From Rhodeus uyekii (Eukaryota > Chordata > Actinopteri > Cypriniformes > Acheilognathidae): a DNA stretch of 64,000 nucleotides. A program made the translations under genes and the position numbers. Positions 1 through 10,809 of the stretch are shown one piece after another (the first letter of the stretch is position 1; each line of letters opens with the position of its first letter). The notes beneath the pieces are model-generated. The model worked only from the letters and a program-made list of their open reading frames with translations, was not told where the DNA came from and searched no databases. Location of the stretch: positions 348,001 to 412,000 of the forward strand of contig JAWRVZ010000079.1 of assembly GCA_037043235.1 (NCBI GenBank). The letters run 5' to 3'.

Positions 1-619
1 TTTTCAGGCAGACCAATTACGTAAGTGCCCTGTGTGCAGTGTAACTGAAGTGTCCAGGAGATGGTTCTGGAATGCCTCTGCAACAATGCAGCAGAGAAAT
101 AAAAACTGAAGTTAAGTCCACTCAAATGAAACAGCTTCCTAAGGGCAGCTCGGCATGAAAAGGATATTGACTATTTTTACAATTTGTAGAGAAGTAAATA
201 TTGTTTTTGCGCTTGAAGGGAGGGCAACTCTGCTGGCTTCCCTGTCCGCGCACAGTTGGGTGCCTCTCTGCCTCTGACCTAGTTTTGTCCATCTCAGCTA
301 GCAGCGCAGATTGCAGCATCACTTCAGAAGTGTGCAGCCATCTCTCCATCTACGTCTCCACCCTTTAGTCTGTCTCTTTCTCATGTTCTCTTTTTCTCTG
401 TCTGCTCCCGCAGAGCTCCAGGACTGGGCAGCAGGATCAGTGAGGGTTATGTCTGCATGTTTCCGTGTGGCAGGTGCAGCCTAATCAAGAAAACGTTCAG
501 TTTTGCCTCAAGTAATGTAGCGTAATCAAGTGAAGCGAGATATGGTGAAGATTAATTCCAGTGGTTAAGAGCTTATCCTTCCACTGTCCCACCTCAAAAT
601 CATGCTAATGTGTTCAAGG

Positions 620-1279
620 TGATAGTTCACCTAAAAATGAAAGTTCTGTCATTAAATGTACTTTCAAACCTGTGAGTATGTTTCTTCCGTGAATCACAAC
701 AGGTGATTATTTAAAGAACATCCTGACCTTTTCAATATAAAGCTGTCAAGCTCCAGAATTACAAAAAAGCACAAAAAAGGTGGTCTACACAACTCTTGAA
801 CTAAAACTCATGTATTCTTATTTAAAATTATAGCTTTGTATGAGGAAGAAACTGTATTTAAGTGGTAATTCACTATCAATATTATGTCTGTGGACTGACA
901 TCTAGTGGGACTGGAGTTAGTGAGAACTAGATATGTCTTACTCTATAAAACCAATAGATCTACTGAATTTAATACAATCACTTGTTCACAAATTGTATAT
1001 CGCTGTCTAATGTTCGCATCAAGGCTATGGAATGATGAATAATGGCTAATTAAAAGTTGGTATGTTCCTTAGACACCTCTTATTTGGGATGATTTGCACA
1101 AGTCATGATGTTTTTTTGGTAATTTTGGATCTTGATAGCTACATTCCTAATTTACTCTATGTAATAAAATGTTTGTCGACAATTTACAATTTCAAGTTCC
1201 ACAGAAGACAAAGTCATACAGGTTTGAAACGATATGAGTAAACGAGTAGGAATTTTTATTTTTTGTGAACTATCCCTTC
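620..1279. mobile_element. TIR element (MITE) with GATAGTTCACC ends
   Basis: Starts GATAGTTCACCTAAAAATGA at 621 and ends TTTTTGTGAACTATC near 1274, an inverted terminal repeat. A related compact copy lies at 60204-60334. This copy is longer and seems to hold inserted DNA. No coding capacity. Confidence 0.6.
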
Positions 1280-4268
1280 AAGAGAAGCACTAATCCAAAG
1301 CCTTACAAGATTTAGCAGATTTTGTTTAATCTTACAGAAACAAATGTTTTCAGAATTATATTATTAGGACTAAAAAAGTCAGGATCCTTCTCAAAGAGAA
1401 TGTGAACAAAATTAATCACTACAAGAATGCATTAAACCTTGCGCAAGGTTTTGCCCTGTGGTGATTTGCCCATGTCACACCAGCTCAAACAGCAGAGATG
1501 TCCTTGATCTAACCGAGAGACAGAACCTTCCCATCTGCCATGTGGTTTCTGGACCCGCAGCCCAGACTCTCCGCAAGAGTTCAGATCACACCTCACTGAA
1601 CTGAATCTGGACATTAAATGAACCGACCAGCAAAGCAGTCAGTGTGCCCAGATTCTGGCCGACTTGAAATAGTGGTCATGCTGCCAGACGAAATTGCTGC
1701 AGATAACAACATGATCCACTTAGCATATGAAACAATACAGTCTCCGAAAAGGACGGTTGGCATTTACGTGAACATGTGTCATACAGATGGCGGCATGAAG
1801 AGGAAAATGTCAATCTGGTGATATACATCCAGCAATAAAATGTGTGCAGATGCAGATAGTGGTTAGGAACAGACATTCTAACTATTCAACTGGCTTCCAT
1901 ATTGAGAATATAAGATCTATTAACTCTATCAGCTTGTGTGTGTGTGTACAAGACAGATTTTTGTAATCTCCGGCCGCTGCACACAGGAAGTTAGTCATCT
2001 GTTGCCATGGTGCATCAGGGAGTTCAGGACTGCAGTGCTCATTGCATGGGATCTGGCCTACTAGACCAGAGAGACAATGTCTCACTGTCTTCAAGCTGCA
2101 AAAAGCAGCATGTTGAATCTGCATTGTCGTATGTTGTAGCCAACAATGAGCAGTTCCGGTAATGCCAGATGCGTATTATATCCCCGGAAGTTCCTGAGAT
2201 CTGATTGGGCGATAATGAATCTTCTAAATCAAATCAAATTGGTCCCTAATGCTCACATCCCCCTTGTAGAGACCCTCTAACAAAATATAGTATGAAATGT
2301 TGTCTATCACTGAGTACTCTAATGTAATTCATGTTTTTAGAGGTCAAAATGAATTGACAGTATAGTAATCCCTCATTTATCGCGGTTAATGTGGACCGGA
2401 ACCCCCCGTGATAGGTGAAAATCCGCGAAGTAGGATTAGCCAATCAGCTCACGGGATACATCCACTCATGTTCTCATTGGTTGATCTCGCGCCGCGAACC
2501 AATCGCGTGTCTTGTCTGAGTGCCCGTGTGTGTACAAAGCTTCTGAGAGTTTCTCTCATTTATCTCGCATCACGATTGAACAACGCTGCTTTCCTCTATA
2601 CAGCTGCTGATATGGCGGTATTTTTTAACTTTTATTTTTCAATACGTATTTTTGAAAAATCTGCGATGCAATGAGGTTGCGAAACTTGAACTGCAAAGTG
2701 GCGAGGGACTACTATATTCAAGAAATTACTTATTCTAACTTTAACTATAAGGTAAATTACAATGGTGTTCAGAAAAATGCAACCTTCATATTTATATTTA
2801 GTCTTATCTTTTTTTGTTCAAAAAAGGTCAATACATCATCAATCCTTCTATCAAAACATGTTTTGAGAATCAAGATATGCTTGGCTTTTTGGGATTAGTA
2901 ATTTTATAAAGCGACATGGAAATGCCGTTTATTACTCCCCAGAGCAAGGTGTTTTTTCTGACCAGATAAACTCTCAAATGTAGCTCTCTAACAGAGTTCA
3001 TTGTAAAGCATTATTCATTACGGTTGTTATAGCACTGTGCAGGTATTTATTTTCAAGGAAGTACTGCGTCAATTAATGGGTACGGTAATGCCTCCAGCTA
3101 GTCAGTTTGAGCTCCTTTCCATCTAAACTGGTTATTTCTCTTAGCTCTAGGAATTGAATGTTTTATGAGCAGTAGAATAACCATATTCATCCACACACTC
3201 ACCTACCTTTTATTTAAAAGAGAGACACAGTTTAAACTGAGTCCATATATCCTCCCCTGTTCTAAAATTATAAAGTGATCAACCTGAAGCGAGTAACTGA
3301 CGGTTGTCTGACAGGATAAACACACGTTGTATCACTGCATAGTCTATAAACTGAATCAGATTTACCAAATGATCAATCCATGTGTCAATTCTGCAGCTGT
3401 GTTTTATGTGTGCAAAAGCAACCCTCCCCATCTAGACTTTTAAATATGAACTGTTTTGCTTTTACTCAACAGATCACAGATTGCAAATGGCATCCTAAAT
3501 CTAGGACCTAAACATTAACCTGAACCATTAACAACAAAAAAGTGAGTTGACCTAGAATTTGAAGGAATGTTTGTCAGATTTACTTGGCTATTTGGTTTTG
3601 TAATACTGCGTGCTATCGGAAATGTCCTACTTCCCACTTTGGAAGTCGTTATTACGAGCTCAAAATCAAAGTTCAGGTCCAATTTATTAACTAGGAAACT
3701 GGTATTTATGATAATTCCAATGATGACCTTTCTTAAAGGGGAACGATCTCCTCCTCATTTTTGTTGTTTGTCCAACGAAGCTAACACAACCCCAAGACAT
3801 TTTTCTAAGACAGATATATTTTTTCTAAAACCTAAACCTAAAACCTAATTTCCTAAAAATATCTAGGCTTAGCCCATCCAGACTGGTCACGTGTTATGAT
3901 TCTCAGAGACAGGTATTCATTTGCCGATAAAACACCAACCGACCGTGTGATATCGATAAAATTAACTTCCCCAAAGAGCCACCGCGTTCCCCGCTATAAA
4001 CCCATGGCGAAATACCAGCCGCAAATGTCATTTCGTAGTCTTTAAATTGTAGGCTATAAAACACTGAAGGCGACAGCCTCGTTGAGCTAAAGACGGGCGG
4101 CGTGAGATGGGCGTGGGGGGTGAAGATGCAGACGAGACCTCGAGCGTTACGCCTCACACTCTACTGTAAAGAATTACACATTTATAATGTTTATTTATCA
4201 AAAAGACTACTTACGAAGCAAACAATGGGCGCGGATGGGGAGAGTGTGGCAGAGCAACAGCCGCGTGT

Positions 4269-4272
<4 letters not shown>
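1280..4272. other. Intergenic, no gene seen
   Basis: Apart from the element at 2363-2714, I see only short open frames without conserved words or splice context. Confidence 0.5.
2363..2714. mobile_element. Tigger/pogo-like nonautonomous element
   Basis: The ends TATAGTAATCCCTCATT and, inverted, TATAGTAGTCCCTCGCC form a terminal repeat with TA at both edges. The inner sequence includes TTATCGCGGTTAATG, typical of Tigger-type ends. Short open frames inside have no recognisable product. Confidence 0.6.

Positions 4273-4331
<59 letters not shown>
4273..4331. repeat. (GA)n microsatellite
   Basis: About 29 uninterrupted GA units. Overlapping open frames made of Arg-Glu or Leu-Ser repeats are artefacts of this tract. 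Confidence 0.95.
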
Positions 4332-4333
<2 letters not shown>

Positions 4334-5743
4334 GGGGAGGGCGGGGGAGCAAGGTGTGTCCGCTGCCTTGAAAATGCAGAATTAAGTCTATCCATCCTCA
4401 TACAACTGATAAAAATGAAACAACTGTGGGGGGTGTTGTGTGCAACGATTAATTACGTGTAAACCGACGCAGTACAAACTTGTCGCTTGTCGACTCTATG
4501 TATTAGTGTAGAAAAAAAGAGTCGTTTTGTGTATTGTCACACTGTAAAATGTTTTCATTATTATTATTCGAAGGACGTAATTCTCCCAGACAAAAGCCTC
4601 GTGTGGTGTTAGAAAGGTCAGGTTCTTCAATAAGCGCTGTTCCCGTAAGAATAAAGAAAAGGGTTGAGGTTTTTTTCATAAAGACTTGCGGTTTGAAATC
4701 AGTTTAAAGAGATGAGAGGTTTGCAGGTTCAACAGAAACCCATGACAAACCATCCGCATGCAACATCAGCACCATTTTCAAAAGAGAGCAAATTGCGAAA
4801 ATCCTTTTACACCGGAAGATTAGCGACACGGAGGAAAACCGGTGATCGATTTGTCAATGGTTATGACTATAAAATATCTCTGGAAAAGCCTTGCACCTTT
4901 TATCCAGGCTGACTAAACACACATTATCCTCCATCAGTGTCTCACACTTCTAGGGTTTTCCACACCGGCAAACCGCGTGCACGTGAAGCATCGCACGCGC
5001 CTATCGCCACAAGACACTTCACGCGCGTCATGCAAAAGAAAAGACTAATTAAATGGAATGAAATAGTCCTTAAATAAAAATAAATGATTATTGTGCATTC
5101 CCGAAAATAATTAACGCATAAAGCAAAATGCGTAAAGAAAGCAACCAGATTGATGTGCACGCTCACATAAATCGATGCACTCTTAGTGAAATGACATGCA
5201 TGGTGTTTCTTCCTTCCTTTTTAAACAGTCTAGGAAGAAAAGCAGGCCCTTCAAGTCTCAGTCACACACCCAACAGTCGGATTCACTAACATCCTATGAC
5301 TAATCCACTGGTTGCATGGATAAAAACTGTGGTAAGGTTTATGAACATAGATCATTAGTTGATTACTGATGAATCGTTTTTAAATACAAGTCTTTGAGTT
5401 TGTAAACGGGTTGACTTACCTCTGTGACACACTGAGTTATTGTCTGTCCAACTGCAGCAGTCAGCCAGTGAGCAAACCCTGAGAAAACCTCCAGCGCCCT
5501 GCAAAGGGAAGGTGTCGCTAGAGAGCCAGAGCGAGAATGATGTCAGGATGAGAACTGATATTTATCTGATATTTACTCACGAGTAACCGAATGCTTTGTT
5601 TTATTATAACTGACTTGAGCCTTCCTGCAGTGCACTGTATTATATTAGAGCATAAGTAACATTCTGTTTAGGGTTAGATGCTTTATTTTTCAAACGTTTT
5701 GATGACAAATACAGCTTAACTTTTTGATGCCTTAAATGTGGGG

Positions 5744-5905
5744 CTATAATTCATTTAAATGCATTTTGCAGATGCTTTTATCCAAAGCGACTTGCATTGC
5801 ATTCAAGATACACATTGACATTCTAATCAGTTCTTGCTTTCCCGGGGAGTTGAACCCATGAACATGGCGTTGCAAGCGCCACACTCTAGCATTTGATGCT
5901 AGATG
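5744..5905 (-). mobile_element. tRNA-derived SINE
   Basis: On the minus strand it runs from a decayed tRNA-like head (inverse of GTTGAACCCATGAACATGG) to the common fish SINE tail, inverse of GCAGATGCTTTTATCCAAAG. Three near-full relatives lie at 8351, 20663 and 20855. Confidence 0.7.
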
Positions 5906-6595
5906 ATAGAGAGAGAGAGAGAAAAGCTCCATTCATGGACCCTCTTTGCAGCTCCCTGGAAGTTCCCAGACCTCAGTTTACTATCATGATGAAGATTTTG
6001 TCCTACACTTAGTTTGCTGAAGTGATTACACTTAAATGTGGCCATAAAGGTCAGATGAGGCCATATTTGAAAATGTGTGCTGAGTGATCAATATTTGTCT
6101 GTTTATGTTCTTGGCAGATGGTTTCTTTCCAGTTCCCTAAAGGATATAAGATAGTTTAAGGATACAAGCGCCTTTGATAAAACCCCTTTTCTTCAAATTC
6201 CCTATAGAACAATATAATTTAAAAATAAATATATATTTACAATATATATATTATGTATACATATATATATACATGTTTGTGGCTAGACAAAAAAGGCTGA
6301 CCATTTTAATTTTTTTACTTTGTCCTGGAATTTGTTTAAAAGTACTCTAGCCATTCTGAACTGGTTCTTCTATTAGACCTCGGGTCAGTTTGACTTTGCC
6401 AGCACTTTCAATAACGCCATATTCTAGCTTATTCCCTGCACAACTGTAATATTATTTCAGCACCATTTCTATTTATAAACGGCATGCTTTAAATGAACAA
6501 GTCCTGCATATTTTCACAATCTAATCTTATACAAATCTTATAATCTTACACTAATCTTGCATGACAGACACACACACACACACATAAACCATCTG

Positions 6596-6614
6596 CCCCC
6601 CCCCCCCCCCCCCC
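6596..6614. repeat. Poly-C tract
   Basis: Nineteen C in a row, after a short (CA)n run near 6570. It makes Pro-rich chance frames. Confidence 0.9.
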
Positions 6615-7938
6615 TTAAATTCAGCCATATTCCCCAGTTACATACCAAGCCAAGTCCTTCACCTGGATACCTTCACGTAAACAGTAGTGTCCTTGATTCT
6701 GTAAGAGTTCCTCTGTTTAGCCGCTGCACAACCTACTGGTGTTTTCCCCCAAAAGACTTTGCCAGATATTGCCAGATCAAATATACTATGAATTCTCCTC
6801 CTTCCTATTGCACAGCAAGTAACCTTGATCTCTTACTTGCAAAAGTAAGTTTATATTTTAGAAAATGAAAAAGAGCAATGCTGTTGATGCCATCAGTGTC
6901 CTTGTGTTCTTGGGATGTGAGAGATGCTCGTCTGAAAGCCAATGGTTGAGGTTGAGCTGAGGGGGGAGTTGCTCAGCAACAGCCCGCTTGTGAATGAGTA
7001 GGCATTTTTCTTACATTATAAGGTGTGTCTATGAGAGAGACAGCTAATGCCTTGACACTGTTTGTTGCATTTACTTTTTTCCTGTGTTGGATTTTTAAAC
7101 CTCTCTTTACTTCAATATTCTTTGATACAGCAACCTTTAATGTTTAATGTTTTAATAAATAAAATTATGCTTCTTTCCTCTTTTCCAGTCTGGCTGTCAC
7201 AAACATTTTTGGCCGTTAGATGGCATCTCAGCCCTGTCAATGTCACTGGTTATGTGATTTTCCTCAGGAAGGTTGTGACTGATTTTTCTACTCGCAAATC
7301 TGACTTTAATACCATTGATTTGATATTAATGAATGCATACTGGCTTAACAAGAAATAAAACACATATTAACATTTTATTTTGAAAAATATCATAACTATT
7401 TGTTCTAGCAATGGCTTTGTTAGTTTACTGTGTAGTTCAAAATCCTCTTAAATTAAAACTGTAATTAAAAAGTATTGCAATATCATCATATTTTTGTAAT
7501 ATTGCATGATTAGGTTGTCAAATCTATCATAATGTTGTAATTTTAAGTCATTTATTAATTAGAAGTTTTTGTGGTAGTTTCTTTTTGTTGTTACATAATC
7601 ATTTTGTGCTCATAATTCTTCATTACTGTTCAAATTTAGCTGAAAAAGTTGTGATGCCCCATTCTTAGGTCAGTGTGTGATCTTTTTCCATAAGCTTGAA
7701 GATTTTTGAGATTGTTAACAGTTTTTCTTTGTTTTGTGCGTTCTGTTTTAAGGGGTTTATGTATCCTTTTATAGATAATGTTGAAAAATATTCACTGAAG
7801 AAATAAGTGTGACAACTTGCCCTGTCTCCAATATAAAAAAACATGATATTGTGTTAGTAAGGTAACACTAGTTCATTTGTCAGTAGTTTCTACTTGTTTC
7901 CTCTTGTTTTTGGCAAGCGGTGCTCATTGCAGTCAAAT

Positions 7939-8322
7939 GGGTGGAGCTTGACCTAGTCCAGGATCTAAGGGGTGGCGCTTGACCTAGTCCAGGATCTAAC
8001 GGGTGGAGCTTGACCTAGTCCAGGATCTAAGGGGTGGAACTTGACCTAGTCCAGGATCTAAGGGGTGGATCTTGACCTAGTCCAGGATCTAAGGGGTGGA
8101 GCTTGACCTAGTCCAGGATCTAAGGGGTGGAGCTTGACCTAGTCCAGGATCTAAGGGGTGGAGCTTGACCTAGCCCAGGATCTAAGGGGTGGAGCTTGAC
8201 CTAGTCCAGGATCTAAGGGGTGGAGCTTGACCTAGTCCAGGATCTAAGGGGTGGAGCTTGACCTAGTCCAGGATCTAAGGGGTGGAGCTTGACCTAGCCC
8301 AGGATCTAAGGGGTGGAGCTTG
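7939..8322. repeat. 31-bp minisatellite, about 12 copies
   Basis: Tandem copies of a 31-bp unit containing GGGGTGGAGCTTGACCTAG and TCCAGGATCTAA. Twelve units carry GACCTAG and a thirteenth is cut off at 8322. Most copies are identical; variants are GCGCTT, GAACTT, GATCTT and AGCCC for AGTCC. Such low divergence suggests recent expansion or homogenisation. There is no distinct repeat/spacer structure, so it is not a CRISPR array. Confidence 0.95.
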
Positions 8323-8350
8323 GGTAATTGGGATTAAGGTTGAAGTTTTA

Positions 8351-8505
8351 TCTTCCATATGCTCAATCAGTAGAGCATTGGTGTTTGCAACACCAAGGTC
8401 GTGGGTTCAATCCCAGAGAAAGCAGGAACTCCTTCAATGTGTTCCTTGAATGCAATGTAAGTTGCTTTTTGGATAAAATTCTGCCAAAGGCATAAATGTA
8501 AATGT
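8351..8505 (+). mobile_element. tRNA-derived SINE directly after the minisatellite
   Basis: The tRNA-like head (CTCAATCAGTAGAGCATTGG, then box B-like GGTTCAATCCC) leads to a tail ending in GGCATAAATGTAAATG. It sits about 30 bp downstream of the minisatellite. Confidence 0.75.
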
Positions 8506-9639
8506 GTATCTGGAATTTATTGGATCGTTGGATGGTTGTTTTTGACTATTGCTGTGAAGTCATGTGAGTGACAAGATGTGAAAAGATGAGATGTTGTTGC
8601 AAGTGGGAGGGGAAGTTATTTGGATTAAAGACACATACATTTTTTTTAAAGTGTGCATCGATAAATCATTTACATTAAATACTGCAGTATAAAGGGTTGT
8701 ACCTTTTAGCTCTATCAGTTAGACACAGAAAGTGGGAGCTGGACGTCATCCACCGCCCATTGGCTCTGTAGCGTCTTGTTTTTGGTGTTGTTGCAAATCT
8801 GTTGCAAATGACTACATGCTAGTGTGGAGGGCCCCAGTCAGAGAAAATTAATTGAACATTGTTATTCTAAACTGTAAAGGTATCCTGGCAACATAACAGG
8901 AAGTAGCAGTTTATTTCTGGCTATATATATATTTGGCATGAAAATCTTCACAGTGATACAGAGAAGAATCCCTTCTTGTACCACTTCTTAAATATTGTGT
9001 TTTGTGTGTCTTCCCTCTCTATGTAACACAAAAACCTGCTCTGACTCAGTGTTTCTCAATCCTACGGAACACAACTGAAGCCAAAAATCAAAGGAGATGC
9101 TTTGCGTCCCACAGCCCAACAAATAAGGGAGACAAATTACACCATCTCCGTTGCCATGAGCCACAAGGACACACAGCGAAAATACAATAGGCTTTTAATG
9201 GAAAGCTGTTCTTGTCTGTAAATTAACACTTGTCAGCTGTGGACCCACACACGTTCTTCACTAATCCGTGAGAATGAGCTGTCTATAATGTAACCAAATG
9301 TGTGTACAGGCAAATTGTGCTTCATTGTATTCGCCTAGCCACTCTTGAAGAGGCTACCTGATTCTTATTGGTCAATCAAGGCATCCAGTGGTCAGATATT
9401 TCCTAATAATAGCACTACTTTCATGTCTCTCGAATCATACTTTAGGCACTCTCTCCTGTTTTATACAAACAGATATTTGTTCGTATAGTTTCGAGAGAAA
9501 CTTTTTCAAAAAGTTAGCCCAAATTTTGACTACGTTCCCTGTTGGGTAAGATGTGTGAGATCAGCCGAAAACCAGTCTGATCATTCAAATGACAAATACA
9601 AGCTTGCTAGCAATGATGGCAAAGCCAAATTTTCAGCAT

Positions 9640-9905
9640 CATTACTCCAGTCTAAAACAATTATGTATTACCAAGAAACATTTATTATGATCAATGTTGC
9701 AAACAGTTGTGCTGCTAATTTTTTTGTGGAAACCGTGATACATTTTTAAGGATTCTAAGGAATCAAAACTCCAAAAGAATAGCATTTTTTAAAATGTAAT
9801 TTCTGGTAACAATGAAAAAAGTCTTTAATGTCACTTTTGACACTCTTTACAATACATCTTTGCTGAATAAAATAATTTCTTTAAAATAAATCTTATTGAT
9901 CTACT
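9640..9905. repeat. Dispersed noncoding repeat, copy 1
   Basis: Contains ATCAATGTTGCAAACAGTTG, GTGGAAACCGTGATACAT and CATCTTTGCTGAATAAAA. The same series recurs at 10930-11165, and inverted or decayed copies lie near 21085-21425, 24700-24930 and 38650. This looks like an old nonautonomous transposon family common in cyprinids. Confidence 0.6.
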
Positions 9906-10486
9906 GTAAATACAGTAATCACATAAAGGTCACAGTGTCTAATTTGTAAAGGATGATACGGTTAGCTGTGCAATAAGCAATTTAAATGCATGACATGGAG
10001 ACAAAATAAAACTAACACAAAGCCTCTATGGAGTGCATTTAAAACATTGAAATGCACAGCTAGCCATCTATTATCTCGCTTATATCATGGTCATTTGACT
10101 GTTAAAGCTGTCATTGATGTTTGCAGAGCTAAATTTGGCTGGAAGGAACCATCAAATGATGGTTATTTTCTTCAGCTTCCTTCTACTCATTAAATCTAGC
10201 ATTTTGTCTACTTTAAATTGGACAAAGAAAAAGGAGAGAAAGGTAGACAGACAGAGAGAGATGTGTGTGTGAATTACCTGTGATTGTGCGACTAAAGGGC
10301 AGGGCAGAAACCATTAAAACCTTTACACATGTACAGTAATGTGAATTTCCACTTGTCATTCACAGAGAATTTTCTCTCTCTAGCTGTTGCTGCAATTCAT
10401 TTTTATGAAGAAATCTACACATGATTGTCTTGGAAGAAGAAGTTTCAATAGAGGCGGTTGAGGTGAGATCAATTTTAATTTTGATG

Positions 10487-10492
10487 TTTATT
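10487..10492 (-). terminator. Possible poly(A) signal of myl4
   Basis: AATAAA on the minus strand about 320 nt after the myl4 stop codon. It is in the right place for a poly(A) signal, but this AT-rich DNA has many chance matches. Confidence 0.3.
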
Positions 10493-10809
10493 TTTTATAC
10501 CACTTATTTGTGAGTTTTAGACTTTGTGGGTCTGAGCATTGACACATAAAAAACCATTAACAGAATTTCATGCGAATAGATCTGTACTCTAATTTTACGA
10601 GCAGATCTAGTAACCAAATTTGGAAGTGAATGCATTGGTTGAAAAATAGCAACTGTTGGTTTGATCTCGTTTGGCCTGCAACACAAATAATTGGGGAGTG
10701 GGGTGGTTTGGAGGTGGGAGGTTGAAGACAATAAGATTCTTTAAAAAAAAATTATACAGTAAACATGGATGAGCAAATAGCATTCATAGCCACCACTGAC
10801 CTTATTTGT

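Larger units (their letters stand above)
4332..7938. other. Intergenic, no gene seen
   Basis: Holds one SINE, a poly-C tract and an AT-rich patch (6210-6275). The remainder is unassigned. Confidence 0.5.

Noticed and set aside
4102..4401. Open frames with Arg-Glu or Leu-Ser repeats
   Set aside because: Translation of the (GA)n microsatellite, not a protein.
7939..8322. CRISPR array
   Set aside because: Uniform 31-bp tandem units without separate spacers, in a vertebrate genome.
8351..8505. tRNA gene
   Set aside because: The tRNA-like A and B boxes are followed by a SINE body and tail, and the acceptor stem is not kept; the same holds for 20663 and 20855.
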